From assembly GCA_905233625.1 (NCBI GenBank), contig CAJOFJ010000020.1, positions 1-64,000 on the forward strand: DNA of 64,000 bases, written 5' to 3'. The notes below the pieces were generated by a model, which made no database searches, was not told where the DNA came from, and saw only the letters and a program-made list of their open reading frames with translations. Below, one piece after another: positions 7,975 to 17,921 of this stretch; the first letter of the stretch is position 1; the number at the start of each line of letters is the position of its first letter. Source of the stretch: an uncultured Bacteroidales bacterium (lineage in GTDB: Bacteria; Bacteroidota; Bacteroidia; Bacteroidales; WCHB1-69). A program made the translations under genes and the position numbers.

Positions 7975-10212
7975 TTGAAAAAAGAAATGTTTTTTCGGAA
8001 GTTATCATTAAGATTACTCCTGCTTGTAATTTTTAACTTTCAGTTTTCAGTTTTCAGTTTTCAGTTTTCAACTTGCTCCCTTTCAGCTCAAATCACTTAC
8101 ATTCCAGCTTTTCAACGTAATCAGCATATCCCTGTGCTGACGGGCAATGACACCCTGTCTCTGGCCTGGGCAGGCGGGATGAGTAGCACAGCCTTCTTCA
8201 ACATCGACCTCAACCTTGATGGCACGGAAGACTTGCTGGCTTTTGAAAAACATGGGAACAGACTGCTTCCCATGCTGCGTCAAAACCAACAGTGGGTATA
8301 TGCCCCTGAATACTGCCACTGCTTTCCTGAACTGCACGACTGGATAATCCTGAAAGACTATGACAATGACGGGAAAAAGGACATTTTCACATACGGACTC
8401 GCGGGAATCAGAGTCTTCAGAAATATCTCGCAAGAGGCTCTTTCCTTCAGTTTGGTGACCGAGCAGCTGACTTCCTTCTACTATACCGGATATAGCAATA
8501 TCTATGCCTCACCCGATGACAATCTGGTGGTGGCCGATGTGGACCATGATGGCGATATGGACATACTGAACTTTTGGGTTTTAGGTAAATATGTTCATTT
8601 CCAAAGAAATTATGCCATCGAAAACAACCTCATCAACGGATGGCTGGACTTCCGCCTGGAGGATGAGTGCTGGGGCAAATTCTCCGAAGGTGCTGACAAC
8701 AACGAGATTACCCTACTTAGTTTTTGCCAAAGCAAAAATGAGGAACCTACCCGCCACGTCGGCTCCACCATGACCCTGACCGACTTCAACCACGACGGAC
8801 TGGAAGACCTGATTTTGGGCGACATTGACTACGCACAAATTGTGCTCCTGACCAACGGAGGAACTTTATCCGAAGCCCTGATGGTAGCGCAAACCACCGC
8901 CGTCCCCAGTGCCGTCAATCCCATTTCCCTATACTCCATGCCGCTGGTTTCTCCTGTTGAATTAAACGGCAATGGTTGCCGGGAATTATTGGTCTCTCCT
9001 GCCGACCCATCCTTGAATAAGTCCCAGAATGTCAATAGCGTATGGCTATACGAATACGATAGTCTGCTGCAAAATTACAGCCTTATTACACAAGCATTCC
9101 TGCAAGAAGAAATGGTGAATTTAGGTTCCGGTTGTTACCCCGTGCTTTACGATTGGAATGGTGACGGTTTGTTGGACTTGTTTGCCGGAAATTTCGGATA
9201 TTATGACAGTTCCGCTTATATCAACGGCTTCCTCACCTCGTATTACTCCTCCGCCATCGCCTATTTCGAAAACATCGGCACGACCTCCGAACCTGCCTTC
9301 CAACTGATAAATCCTGATTTTGGAAACCTGCGTCACCTCAACAAACAAGCCCTATTCCCCGCTTTTGGGGACTTAGATGGCGACGGACAAAAGGAAATGA
9401 TTTGTGGCTGTAGCGACGGAAGTCTGATATGGATCAAAGGCGGACAAATCATGGAAAATTATCTCAATATTGATGTAGGCGACTTTGCCACACCTCAACT
9501 CTTCGACCTTGACCAAGACGGAAAATTGGACCTGCTTATCGGAAACCGCAGGGGTATAATTGCTTATTACAGAAATATTTCCTCTTCAGATAATATTGAT
9601 TTTCAACTGGAAACCAGCACACTGGGAAATGTTGATGTACGCGACCATACCCTTTCTTACTTCGGTTTTGCCACCCCCTGCTTCTTCAGACAAAACGACG
9701 AAACCTTGCTAATATGTGGAAATGAACAGGGTAAATTATTCTTTTACAACAATATAGACAATAACCTCAGCGGAAATTTCACTTTGCAAATACAATGGAT
9801 TCCCGAACAAGTCGGTACTCGCCACCTGCCCATACACGAGGGTATTCGGACTGGTATTGCTGTCGGTATGCTGAACAATGACTCATATCCAGACTTGATT
9901 GTGGGCAATTTTGCCGGCGGATTGGCCTTTTTTGAAGGACAGAGCGAAATACCCGTCCAAATTGAAGAACCCACCATTGCAACCAACTTTCATTGCTATC
10001 CCAATCCTTCTGCAGACTACATCAATATTGAAACAAAATACAAAGGAAATATACAAGCGCAGATTTTTGACCTCACCGGTCGGAAAATCATGGAAACCAA
10101 CTTTAACAGTTCTCATTTTCAACTAAATATCAATAATTTAAGTCCTTCAATATATATATTGAAACTGATAAATGACGGGAAAGAATCTTACCACAAAGTG
10201 GTGAAAAGATAA
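7975..10212 (+). CDS. T9SS-exported FG-GAP/VCBS repeat protein
   Basis: A 745-residue secreted surface protein. After a signal peptide come about eight integrin-like FG-GAP/VCBS repeats, each with a calcium-binding loop of the type DxDxDGxxD (DYDNDGKKDIF, DVDHDGDMDIL, DFNHDGLEDLI, DWNGDGLLDLF, DLDGDGQKE, DLDQDGKLDLL), predicting a beta-propeller. Residues about 672-745 are a T9SS type A sorting domain (CYPNPSADYINIE at the start, GRKIMET, IYILKLINDGKES near the end), cleaved on export. The start may be TTG 7975 or ATG 7987; the second is the safer choice biologically. The signal peptide is partly encoded by a heptamer repeat (8041-8068). Confidence 0.85.
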   Translation: MKKEMFFRKLSLRLLLLVIFNFQFSVFSFQFSTCSLSAQITYIPAFQRNQHIPVLTGNDTLSLAWAGGMSSTAFFNIDLNLDGTEDLLAFEKHGNRLLPMLRQNQQWVYAPEYCHCFPELHDWIILKDYDNDGKKDIFTYGLAGIRVFRNISQEALSFSLVTEQLTSFYYTGYSNIYASPDDNLVVADVDHDGDMDILNFWVLGKYVHFQRNYAIENNLINGWLDFRLEDECWGKFSEGADNNEITLLSFCQSKNEEPTRHVGSTMTLTDFNHDGLEDLILGDIDYAQIVLLTNGGTLSEALMVAQTTAVPSAVNPISLYSMPLVSPVELNGNGCRELLVSPADPSLNKSQNVNSVWLYEYDSLLQNYSLITQAFLQEEMVNLGSGCYPVLYDWNGDGLLDLFAGNFGYYDSSAYINGFLTSYYSSAIAYFENIGTTSEPAFQLINPDFGNLRHLNKQALFPAFGDLDGDGQKEMICGCSDGSLIWIKGGQIMENYLNIDVGDFATPQLFDLDQDGKLDLLIGNRRGIIAYYRNISSSDNIDFQLETSTLGNVDVRDHTLSYFGFATPCFFRQNDETLLICGNEQGKLFFYNNIDNNLSGNFTLQIQWIPEQVGTRHLPIHEGIRTGIAVGMLNNDSYPDLIVGNFAGGLAFFEGQSEIPVQIEEPTIATNFHCYPNPSADYINIETKYKGNIQAQIFDLTGRKIMETNFNSSHFQLNINNLSPSIYILKLINDGKESYHKVVKR
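8041..8068 (+). repeat. Four tandem CAGTTTT heptamers inside a signal-peptide coding region
   Basis: Four perfect copies of CAGTTTT, with partial copies on both sides (8038 onward), encode the hydrophobic core of the signal peptide of the FG-GAP protein. Because the unit is 7 bp, gain or loss of one copy would shift the reading frame. Confidence 0.8.
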
Positions 10213-10284
10213 ACCTTGTTATATTGAATAGTAATTTTTTATAAAGTTTTTTCTCAATTTTTATTTTTATATTGAAAATTTTCA

Positions 10285-10292
10285 TATCTTTG
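10285..10292 (+). promoter_or_regulatory. Distal -7 promoter box TATCTTTG for recA
   Basis: TATCTTTG 126 nt before the recA ATG. A transcript starting here would carry a leader of about 120 nt with a small hairpin, TCTGCG (10312-10317) pairing with CGCAGA (10331-10336). Confidence 0.6.
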
Positions 10293-10379
10293 CAGCGATG
10301 AAATTTCCTTCTCTGCGATAGATGCGGCTGCGCAGAAAAATATTCCGCGTCTATTGGATGAGAAATGGAAAATTATTTG

Positions 10380-10387
10380 TATTTTTG
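10380..10387 (+). promoter_or_regulatory. Proximal -7 promoter box TATTTTTG for recA
   Basis: TATTTTTG matches TAnnTTTG and lies 31 nt ahead of the ATG at 10419, with a TTG at 10354-10356 as a possible -33 element. If used, it gives a short leader and rules out the longer N-terminus at 10365. Confidence 0.5.
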
Positions 10388-10418
10388 TAGTTTGTTTAAT
10401 CTTGAAAAAAACTGTCCT

Positions 10419-11426
10419 ATGGAAAAAGAAAAAATGAATGAGGAAAAACTTAAAGTGCTGAATTCCACCCTGGAAAAATTGGAAAAGACCTTTGGCAAGG
10501 GAGCTATCATGCGCTTGAGCGACACTCCCGTTGAAGATATTGACGTTATCCCTACCGGTTCTTTGACTCTTGATTTGGCCCTTGGTGTGGGCGGCCTTCC
10601 AAAAGGAAGAATCATCGAGATTTATGGTCCCGAGTCTTCCGGTAAAACCACTCTGGCCATCCATGCCATCGCAGAGGCACAGAAAGCAGGCGGCATTGCC
10701 GCATTCATCGACGCTGAGCATGCTTTCGACCGCTCTTACGCTGAAAAGTTGGGCGTAAACACCGCCGACTTGTTGGTTTCCCAGCCCGACAACGGTGAGC
10801 AGGCTCTCGAAATCGCCGACAACTTGATCCGCTCCGGTGCCATCGATATCATCGTCATCGACTCTGTAGCCGCATTGACGCCCAAGAGCGAGATTGAGGG
10901 TGACATGGGCGACTCAAAAATGGGATTGCAGGCACGACTGATGTCGCAGGCTCTCCGCAAACTTACTGCCACCATCAGCAAGACTGGCTGCTGCTGTATC
11001 TTTATCAACCAGCTGCGTGAGAAAATCGGTGTCCTCTTCGGCAATCCCGAAACCACTACAGGTGGTAACGCGCTGAAATTCTATGCATCCGTGCGTCTCG
11101 ACATCCGCCGTACCTCCCAGCTGAAAGATGGTGATCTGGCCGCCGGTAACCGCGTCAAGGTGAAAGTGGTGAAAAACAAAGTAGCACCGCCTTTCCGCAC
11201 TGCTGAATTCGACATCCTCTTTGGCGAAGGCATTTCCAAAACCGGTGAAATCATCGACTTGGGCGTGGAATACAACATTATCAAGAAATCAGGTTCCTGG
11301 TTCTCATACAACGATAGCAAACTGGCACAGGGTCGCGATGCGGTGAAACAGCTGCTCAACGACAACCCTGAACTGATGGAAGAACTGGAAGCAAAAATCC
11401 GCGAAGCAGTCGCCGAAAAAAAATAA
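10419..11426 (+). CDS. recA: Recombinase A
   Basis: RecA (335 residues from the chosen start) forms filaments on single-stranded DNA, catalyses strand exchange and triggers LexA-type self-cleavage. Clear features are Walker [10 protein letters not shown] (about residues 69-77), the MAW motif around FIDAEHAFD, Walker [11 protein letters not shown], loop L1 with [20 protein letters not shown], and loop L2 with [20 protein letters not shown]. The frame opens 18 codons earlier (ATG 10365), but that extension overlaps a likely promoter and is not family-like. It leads a dense plus-strand cluster through purB that also includes ruvB, another recombination gene. Confidence 0.97.
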   Translation: MEKEKMNEEKLKVLNSTLEKLEKTFGKGAIMRLSDTPVEDIDVIPTGSLTLDLALGVGGLPKGRIIEIYGPESSGKTTLAIHAIAEAQKAGGIAAFIDAEHAFDRSYAEKLGVNTADLLVSQPDNGEQALEIADNLIRSGAIDIIVIDSVAALTPKSEIEGDMGDSKMGLQARLMSQALRKLTATISKTGCCCIFINQLREKIGVLFGNPETTTGGNALKFYASVRLDIRRTSQLKDGDLAAGNRVKVKVVKNKVAPPFRTAEFDILFGEGISKTGEIIDLGVEYNIIKKSGSWFSYNDSKLAQGRDAVKQLLNDNPELMEELEAKIREAVAEKK

Positions 11427-11435
11427 CCCCTCATC

Positions 11436-12458
11436 ATGAAACAATTTTTTGTCAGACTGATTCTTCTCTCCCTGGTGCTGCTGATGGCCGACTGCGGGCA
11501 TAACAACAAGCAATATGCCAATATGCCACCAGACCTGGCCAAACTGAGCAAAGCCATCGACAAGCATCCCAAAGATGCGGAGGCGCGTTACGCCAGAGCT
11601 GTTTATTATTATAACCGCGGTTTCATCGAAGAGGCCAAACTCGACATGTTCGAATGTCTGAAACTGGACGACAAAACCTCCAAATATTATGTGTTGATGT
11701 CAGACATTTATTTCGCCGAGAAAGAAACCGACGAGACAGAGGAGATGCTGGAACGAGCCATCGCCCTGGACCCTGCCAATAACGAAGCGCGACTGAAACT
11801 GGCTGAATTGTATTTCCATCTCAGGATGTTCACAGAATGCAACAGTGCCCTGGATGCCGCTCTGGAACAGGAAAAATTCAACCCCAAAGCTCATCTGATC
11901 AGAGGTTTCTGCCTGAAAGAAATGCAAGACACGGTAGGAGCCATGCGAATGTTCCAACTGTGCATTGACCAGAATCCAAGTGAAATCAGAGCTTTTCTGG
12001 AACTGGGATACTACTACCAGCAAAAACTCGATCCGCTGGCCATCAACTATTACCAAAACGCCCTGCAAGCCGACCCCAACAACATTGAAATCAATTTCAA
12101 CCTGGCCAAACTTTTGCAGGATTTGGGAGAGAAAAATCATGATGACGAACAAATAGAACAAGCGGTAGAGCAGTATAAAATTGTACTGCAACTCAAAGAA
12201 GACCACCTGCCTACCCTTAACAATCTGGGCTATGTCTATATGGTAGACCAAGACAAATACGATGAAGCGATGGTCTTGTTCGACCGGGCAATCGCTGTGG
12301 AACCCACCTGCGTGGAAGCTTATTGCAACCGTGGTGTATGCTTCGAGTGCACAGGCCAGTTTGACGAAGCACGGAAAGCATACGGAACAGCGCTGAAAAT
12401 ATTACCAAATTATGAGCCTGCTGTCCTTGGTTTGAACCGCTTAGACAAAATGAAATAA
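11436..12458 (+). CDS. TPR-repeat lipoprotein-like protein
   Basis: A 340-residue protein of tandem tetratricopeptide repeats from about residue 38 to the end (motifs such as AEARYARAVYYYNRGFIEEA, DEAMVLFDRAIAVEP, FDEARKAYGTALKILP). These repeats form a superhelical protein-binding scaffold. The N-terminus is a signal sequence ending LLMADC. Cys20 is where a lipoprotein Cys would be, but Asp at the -1 position is not a standard lipobox residue, so lipidation is uncertain. It is 9 nt after recA and 10 nt before ruvB, so it is likely cotranscribed with both. Its partner is unknown. Confidence 0.82.
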   Translation: MKQFFVRLILLSLVLLMADCGHNNKQYANMPPDLAKLSKAIDKHPKDAEARYARAVYYYNRGFIEEAKLDMFECLKLDDKTSKYYVLMSDIYFAEKETDETEEMLERAIALDPANNEARLKLAELYFHLRMFTECNSALDAALEQEKFNPKAHLIRGFCLKEMQDTVGAMRMFQLCIDQNPSEIRAFLELGYYYQQKLDPLAINYYQNALQADPNNIEINFNLAKLLQDLGEKNHDDEQIEQAVEQYKIVLQLKEDHLPTLNNLGYVYMVDQDKYDEAMVLFDRAIAVEPTCVEAYCNRGVCFECTGQFDEARKAYGTALKILPNYEPAVLGLNRLDKMK

Positions 12459-12468
12459 ATGAAAGACA

Positions 12469-13494
12469 ATGAATAATAATCTGGATCCTAATTCCTCAAG
12501 ACTCTCTGCTGCCGAAAAGGAGTTTGAAAGAGCCATCCGGCCTACAGACTTCGCCAATTTTCATGGGCAGGAGCAGGTTATTGACAATATCATTGTCTTT
12601 GTGCGTGCTGCCAAAGCCCGTGGAGAGGCTCTGGACCACGTTTTGCTTCATGGACCTCCAGGATTGGGCAAAACCACCCTTTCGCACATTATTGCCAACG
12701 AAATGGGAGTCAATATGAAGATCACTTCCGGACCAGTCATCGATAAACCCGGTGAGTTAGCCGGTTTGCTTACCAATCTGGAACCTAACGATGTGCTTTT
12801 TATTGACGAAATTCACCGCTTATCGCCCATCGTAGAAGAATACTTATATTCTGCTATGGAAGACTATCGTATTGATATTATGATCGATAGTGGTCCCAAT
12901 GCCCGCAGTGTGCAGATTTCACTCAACCCTTTCACGCTGGTAGGCGCCACTACCCGTTCAGGACTGCTTACAGCACCTTTGCGCTCCCGTTTTGGCATCA
13001 ACCTGAGATTGCAATATTATGATGCGGAGACCCTGTCCACAATTCTCAAGCGCTCGGCCTCCATCCTCAATATCCCCATCAAGGACGATGCCGCCTTCGA
13101 AATCGCCCGCCGTAGCCGTGGCACACCTCGTATCGCCAATCTGTTACTGCGCCGCGTCCGTGATTTCGCCCAAATAAAAGGCGACGGCACCATCACCTAC
13201 GACATCACACAAGTGGCGCTAGCAGCCCTGAATGTCGATAAACATGGCTTAGACGAAATGGATAACCGGATACTTTCCACCATTGTAGAGAAATTCAAAG
13301 GCGGACCTGTCGGTATTTCCACTATCGCTACGGCTGTGGGAGAAGACCGTGGAACACTGGAAGAAGTATATGAGCCTTTCCTGATTCAGGAAGGCTATCT
13401 CATGCGTACCCCAAGAGGTCGAGAAGTGACCGACTTAGGTTATGCTCATCTTGGAAAATTCAAACTCAATGATCATCAACCATCTTTGTTTTAG
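12469..13494 (+). CDS. ruvB: Holliday junction branch migration helicase RuvB
   Basis: RuvB (341 residues) is the AAA+ motor that, with RuvA, drives branch migration at Holliday junctions. Visible are Walker [10 protein letters not shown] (about residue 63), Walker [10 protein letters not shown] (about 111), sensor 1 region [18 protein letters not shown] with its arginine finger, sensor 2 [17 protein letters not shown], and the C-terminal winged helix ([26 protein letters not shown]) that touches DNA. It lies 10 nt after the TPR gene in the recA cluster. ruvA and ruvC are not in the window. Confidence 0.97.
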   Translation: MNNNLDPNSSRLSAAEKEFERAIRPTDFANFHGQEQVIDNIIVFVRAAKARGEALDHVLLHGPPGLGKTTLSHIIANEMGVNMKITSGPVIDKPGELAGLLTNLEPNDVLFIDEIHRLSPIVEEYLYSAMEDYRIDIMIDSGPNARSVQISLNPFTLVGATTRSGLLTAPLRSRFGINLRLQYYDAETLSTILKRSASILNIPIKDDAAFEIARRSRGTPRIANLLLRRVRDFAQIKGDGTITYDITQVALAALNVDKHGLDEMDNRILSTIVEKFKGGPVGISTIATAVGEDRGTLEEVYEPFLIQEGYLMRTPRGREVTDLGYAHLGKFKLNDHQPSLF

Positions 13495-13523
13495 ATAATT
13501 GTTCAATATTAAAAAATATCACT

Positions 13524-14366
13524 ATGAAAAGATTTATTTGTCTTATTAGTTTGATTGCCATTTTTACTTGTGCTTTTGCCCAAGAATACTATTCAACAGG
13601 CTCCTCTAACAATGACACTAAAAAAAAGAAATACACAAGCGAGAATATCCAGAAAACCGACAGCTATAATGAATTGGAAGGCCGTAGGGTAGTTTTTGGC
13701 ATTAACATCGGTCCTTCTTTCAGCTGGATGAACTGGAAAAACCACAGAGTTATTCCTGAAGGTTACGACAGATCCCATCCCGGTGCTCTCAAATTAGGAT
13801 TACGATATGGGGTTACCTTGGATGTGGATTTGACCAAGAGCAAAAACTTTTATGTATCAACAGGTATTATCATTGAACATACTGGTGGTAGATTGAATTT
13901 CAATGAAAATCTTTATCTGAATCAAGACACAATAACTCGGAATATAGACCGCAGCTATAAAAGCATTTATTTCACTATTCCAACGGCTATCACCCTTAAG
14001 ACACCGAGTTTTAGCAATTTTATTATCTGCGGTAATATAGGCTTGTACCACAGTTTCAACTTATATTCCAGATATCAGTCAAGTTTTCAAATCGACCCTT
14101 CTGCTAAAGAAACAGACAAAGAAAGCATCAATGACGTTACAACCGACTGGTTAAAGGATAGTGAAGTCGCCCTTTTCAAAGAATCTATTTTTGTTGGAAT
14201 CGGTGTAGAATATGTCATTAAAAACCACCTCAAAGGAAGGCTGTTCGTCAACTATGCCCAGTCATTGAACAATTATTTCTCAAAAAACGCCAAGAATAAT
14301 CTTACTGGAGTTAAAGAAAGGGCTTCTATCGGTACTATTGAGGTTCTTTTCGGACTTTCTTTTTAA
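13524..14366 (+). CDS. Outer-membrane beta-barrel protein, PorT-like in layout
   Basis: A 280-residue protein with a signal peptide cleaved near CAFAQ (residue 20), a short charged linker (NNDTKKKKYTSENIQK), then alternating amphipathic strands ending in an aromatic residue (EVLFGLSF), the usual end of an outer-membrane barrel. Strand-like segments such as VVFGINIGPSFSWM, KLGLRYGVTLDVDL and FYVSTGIIIEHTGG resemble the OMP_b-brl_2 group to which PorT belongs. The similarity is architectural only, and I do not claim that it is PorT. It sits 29 nt after ruvB and 9 nt before the FAH-family gene. Confidence 0.65.
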   Translation: MKRFICLISLIAIFTCAFAQEYYSTGSSNNDTKKKKYTSENIQKTDSYNELEGRRVVFGINIGPSFSWMNWKNHRVIPEGYDRSHPGALKLGLRYGVTLDVDLTKSKNFYVSTGIIIEHTGGRLNFNENLYLNQDTITRNIDRSYKSIYFTIPTAITLKTPSFSNFIICGNIGLYHSFNLYSRYQSSFQIDPSAKETDKESINDVTTDWLKDSEVALFKESIFVGIGVEYVIKNHLKGRLFVNYAQSLNNYFSKNAKNNLTGVKERASIGTIEVLFGLSF

Positions 14367-14375
14367 CCATAGGAC

Positions 14376-14987
14376 ATGAAAATCATATGCGTCGGTAAGA
14401 ATTACCTGAAACACATTCAGGAATTGGACAGGCAACGGCCTTCCGAACCCGTTTTTTTTCTGAAACCCGACTCATCCATTATCATCCGCAACCGGCCTTT
14501 TTTTCTGCCGGATTTTTCCGAAGAAATTCATCATGAAGTGGAATTGATTTTCAGAATATGTAAAGTCGGAAAATGCATCCAACCCAAATTTGCCCATACC
14601 TATTATGATGCTATTGGCTTAGGTATCGATTTTACAGCCAGGGACTTACAGCGAAAATGCGTAGCTGAGGGAAACCCTTGGGAAATTGCCAAGGCTTTTG
14701 ATGGTTCCGCTGTCATCAGCAAATTTGTTGAAAAAGAACATTTTGAAAAGCTTAACAACTTGGATTTCAAATTATTGCTGAATAACCAATGTGTGCAACA
14801 CGGCAATAGTGCAGACATGTTATTTTCCATTGATGACATTATCTGCCACGTATCCAAATTCATGACGCTGAAGATTGGGGACATCATTTTCACAGGAACC
14901 CCAGAAGGCGTAGGGAAAGTCGCCATCAACGACCGACTGCAAGGTTTTATCGGAGAGGAAAAATTTTTAGATTTCAAAATAAAATAA
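14376..14987 (+). CDS. Fumarylacetoacetate hydrolase (FAH) family protein
   Basis: A 203-residue single-domain member of the FAH superfamily, enzymes that hydrolyse or decarboxylate beta-dicarbonyl acids (oxaloacetate, acylpyruvates). The metal-binding pattern is visible: EIHHEVELIF (about residues 49-58) with Glu ligands, GIDFTARDLQ, and the C-terminal IIFTGTPEGVGKV. It is short like the YcgM/FAHD1 group, so an acylpyruvase or oxaloacetate decarboxylase activity is plausible but not proven. It is 9 nt after the barrel gene and 6 nt before purB, so translation is probably coupled. Confidence 0.85.
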   Translation: MKIICVGKNYLKHIQELDRQRPSEPVFFLKPDSSIIIRNRPFFLPDFSEEIHHEVELIFRICKVGKCIQPKFAHTYYDAIGLGIDFTARDLQRKCVAEGNPWEIAKAFDGSAVISKFVEKEHFEKLNNLDFKLLLNNQCVQHGNSADMLFSIDDIICHVSKFMTLKIGDIIFTGTPEGVGKVAINDRLQGFIGEEKFLDFKIK

Positions 14988-14993
14988 AACACT

Positions 14994-16289
14994 ATGATAC
15001 CAAGATATTCGCGCCCCGAGATGAGCGCCGTTTGGACTGAAGAAAACAAATTCAATAGCTATCTGAAAGTTGAAATCGAAGCCGCCGCCGCTTGGAGCAA
15101 ATTAGGCGTGATTCCTGAACACGATGTGGAACTGCTGCGTCAGAATGCCCGTTTTGACATCCAGCGCATCTATGAAATAGAGAAAGAGACCAAACACGAT
15201 ATTGTGGCCTTCACCCGTACAGTAAGCGAAAGTCTGGGCGAAGAGAAAAAATGGGTACACTACGGCATGACTTCCACCGATGTGGTGGACACCGCCAACG
15301 GCTACCTGCTCAAACAAGCCAACATAATCCTGCGGAACGACCTGCAACGCCTGTCCGCCATCTTGAAAAAACGGGCATACGAATTCAAGGATACTCCCTG
15401 CATCGGCCGCACACATGGAGTACATGCCGACATTACCTCGTTGGGCCTCAAATGGGCCTTGTGGTTTGAAGATATGCAACGCAATATTGCTCGGTTTGAA
15501 GATGCCGCCGCAGATGTGGAATGCGGCAAAGTGAGCGGTGCCGTGGGTAATTTCGCCAACGCCCCTGCTTTTGTGCAAGATTACGTATGCGAACAATTAG
15601 GTATCAATTCCGCCAAAATTTCCACTCAAACGCTGCAACGTGATCGCCACGCTCATTATATCGCCACCTTGGCACTGATTGGCGCCTGCATTGAAAAAAT
15701 GGCCACTGAGGTACGCCACTGGCAACGTACAGAACTGAGAGAGGCAGAGGAAAAATTCGGCAAGGGACAGAAAGGCTCTTCCGCCATGCCCCACAAACGC
15801 AACCCCATCAGCAGCGAAAACATGTGCGGCTGCGCCCGCGTTCTCCGCGGCTATATGATCACTTCCTACGAGGATATCGCCCTGTGGCACGAACGCGACA
15901 TCTCCCACTCCTCAGCCGAACGTATCATCCTACCCGACGCCACCATCCTGCTCGATTATATGCTTAACCGCTTCACCGGCATATTGGAAAACCTCGTTGT
16001 TTTTCCAGAGAACATGCTGAAAAACATATACTTAACACACAAAGTCATCTTTGCCCAACGGGTTATGACCACCCTTATCGGAAAAGGTTTGTCTCGCGAG
16101 AGTGCTTACGACCTCGTACAACCTATTGCCATGACCGCCTGGTTCGATGGCAAAGACTACAAAGAACTGCTCGAACAAAACGAAGAAGTTTGTAAATATC
16201 TTAGCCAAAGCGAATTAGACAGCTGTTTTACCTTGGAATATTATCTTAAAAATGTTGATTTAATCTTTAAACGTGTTTTCGGAGAATAA
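14994..16289 (+). CDS. purB: Adenylosuccinate lyase
   Basis: PurB (431 residues, Bacillus-type length) catalyses two fumarate-releasing steps in purine synthesis: SAICAR to AICAR and adenylosuccinate to AMP. The fumarase/aspartase superfamily signature GSSAMPHKRNP is at about residues 261-271. Also present are TSTDVVDTANG (about 91-101), GRTHGVHAD with the catalytic His, and HERDISHSSAERI. It follows the FAH gene by 6 nt and ends the tight part of the recA-ruvB-purB run; the next gene is 57 nt away. Confidence 0.95.
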   Translation: MIPRYSRPEMSAVWTEENKFNSYLKVEIEAAAAWSKLGVIPEHDVELLRQNARFDIQRIYEIEKETKHDIVAFTRTVSESLGEEKKWVHYGMTSTDVVDTANGYLLKQANIILRNDLQRLSAILKKRAYEFKDTPCIGRTHGVHADITSLGLKWALWFEDMQRNIARFEDAAADVECGKVSGAVGNFANAPAFVQDYVCEQLGINSAKISTQTLQRDRHAHYIATLALIGACIEKMATEVRHWQRTELREAEEKFGKGQKGSSAMPHKRNPISSENMCGCARVLRGYMITSYEDIALWHERDISHSSAERIILPDATILLDYMLNRFTGILENLVVFPENMLKNIYLTHKVIFAQRVMTTLIGKGLSRESAYDLVQPIAMTAWFDGKDYKELLEQNEEVCKYLSQSELDSCFTLEYYLKNVDLIFKRVFGE

Positions 16290-16346
16290 ATCACTTTTTT
16301 CATAAATTATTATTATACAGATATTTACCAAATAAATTTTATAACC

Positions 16347-17324
16347 ATGAAAAAAATAATCTTTGTCCTTTTGGCAGTAATGCTTATACTGAGTTCCTGC
16401 AAGCATAAAAGTGTTGGGGCATTTAAAGTGGACAACTTCTCCAACGGCAAGGCCGGAGAAGTGCTTTTGATTATGGATAACAAATATTTCTCTGAAGGTC
16501 AAATACAAGAAGTGAACAATTGTCTGCAACAAGCTCAACCTGCTATCAATCAGATAGAACCGATGTTTGATGTGTTGCATTTCCAGTCTGCGGATTTCAC
16601 CTCTAAATTTGTACGGCACCGCAACATCGTTCATTTCGATTTCAGTCCCAAATACAATAATAATGTTATCTCATTTGACCATAACCCTTGGTCTAATCCA
16701 CAAATTTATATTCATATCAAAGGTTATGATGCGGATTCATGCCTGAATTTGTTCAGAACATACGCGGATAGCATTGTTTATCTATTGTATGACAATGACT
16801 TAAAGCGTGTTCAGTATGCTTTCAAGCGTGAACTGGAACCTACTATTCAGAAAACACTGAGAGAAAAATTCGGTATTTCTCTCTATGTGCCTATGCACTA
16901 TTTTATTGCCAACCAAACTGACGATTTCCTGTGGTTACGTTTCAGAACCACCAAAAATGACCGTTTTATCATGGTTTACAAGTTACCTGCATACGAGCTT
17001 TCCGAGAAAAATGTGATTGCCATGCGTGATACCATTACCAAGAAATACATTCCCGGCGCTGTGAAAAACGCCTACCCCATCATTGCCCAAAAGGCAGGTT
17101 TCCCCATTGTAAATCAAACCCAGATTGGGAACAAAAATGGAGTGGAAATGAGAGGTTTGTGGGAAAGTACCGGAGACTTCATGGGAGGTCCTTTCTATAG
17201 CTTTACTTATCAAACTCCCGACGGACAATCCTGTATCACGGTCGATGGCTTTGTCTATGCCCCACAAGAGGACAAAAGAAACTACCTCCGAGAGGTAGAA
17301 GCCATTGTGAAATCCCTCCGCTAA
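16347..17324 (+). CDS. DUF4837 family lipoprotein
   Basis: A 325-residue predicted lipoprotein (signal peptide ending LILSSC, Cys19) that matches the Bacteroidota-specific DUF4837 family. The recognisable start of the mature protein is SNGKAGEVLLIMDNKYFSEG; the middle has LREKFGISLYVPMHYFIAN and the C-terminal half has GAVKNAYPIIAQKAGFPIVN followed by RGLWESTGDFMGGPFYSF. No catalytic motif is visible and no function is established. It lies 57 nt after purB and 51 nt before the ECF sigma gene. Confidence 0.75.
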   Translation: MKKIIFVLLAVMLILSSCKHKSVGAFKVDNFSNGKAGEVLLIMDNKYFSEGQIQEVNNCLQQAQPAINQIEPMFDVLHFQSADFTSKFVRHRNIVHFDFSPKYNNNVISFDHNPWSNPQIYIHIKGYDADSCLNLFRTYADSIVYLLYDNDLKRVQYAFKRELEPTIQKTLREKFGISLYVPMHYFIANQTDDFLWLRFRTTKNDRFIMVYKLPAYELSEKNVIAMRDTITKKYIPGAVKNAYPIIAQKAGFPIVNQTQIGNKNGVEMRGLWESTGDFMGGPFYSFTYQTPDGQSCITVDGFVYAPQEDKRNYLREVEAIVKSLR

Positions 17325-17375
17325 AAAAATTTCATTTTACTGTAACGTTTTGGCCATTTAAAGCGTCTTATAAGC

Positions 17376-17921
17376 GTGAAAGTATCAAATAACCATAAAA
17401 ACCTGATTGATGGCTGTCTGCGTAATGACAGAAAATGCCAGCAGGAATTATATGACACTTTCGCACCGAAGATGTTGGCGGTGTGCATGCGTTATGCCAA
17501 CACCAAGCATGAGGCGGAAGATATTATGATAGAGGGGTTTATGCAAGTTTTTACTCATCTTGAAAATTTCTTCGGGGAAAGTTCTTTGGAATCCTGGATC
17601 CGAAAAATCATGGTCAACAAAGCCATTTCAAATTTCCGTAGCAACAACAAAAGATATAACTACGAGATTATTGACATGGACATGGAAATAGCTGACGACA
17701 GCAGCAATATTGAGGCTGGACTGACAGGAGCGGAGATTATACACATCATGCAAAAAATGCCTGAAATGCAAAAATTAGTCTTCAACTTGCGCGTATTTGA
17801 AGATTATTCTTTCAAAGAAATAGGAGAAGAAATTAATGTACCAGAAAACACAGCGCGAGTTTATTTTTTGAGGGCCAAGAAGTGGATTACAGAAAAAATA
17901 AAGGAAAAAAGCGATAAATGA
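17376..17921 (+). CDS. ECF-type RNA polymerase sigma factor
   Basis: A 181-residue extracytoplasmic-function sigma factor. Region 2 covers about residues 20-95 with the core-binding/-10 reading segment KHEAEDIMIEGFMQVFTHL and the DNA-melting stretch SLESWIRKIMVNKAISNFR. Region 4 covers about 125-178 with the helix-turn-helix DYSFKEIGEEINVPENTARV. The start is a GTG at 17376; the next Met is inside region 2, so a later start would destroy the fold. Its stop overlaps the start of the next gene by four bases (ATGA), so both proteins are made together. The partner is a membrane protein, as expected for a sigma/anti-sigma pair. Confidence 0.92.
   Translation: MKVSNNHKNLIDGCLRNDRKCQQELYDTFAPKMLAVCMRYANTKHEAEDIMIEGFMQVFTHLENFFGESSLESWIRKIMVNKAISNFRSNNKRYNYEIIDMDMEIADDSSNIEAGLTGAEIIHIMQKMPEMQKLVFNLRVFEDYSFKEIGEEINVPENTARVYFLRAKKWITEKIKEKSDK

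Noticed and set aside
10365..10418. 18-residue N-terminal extension of RecA
   Set aside because: It overlaps a likely promoter box and is not family-like; ATG 10419 is preferred.
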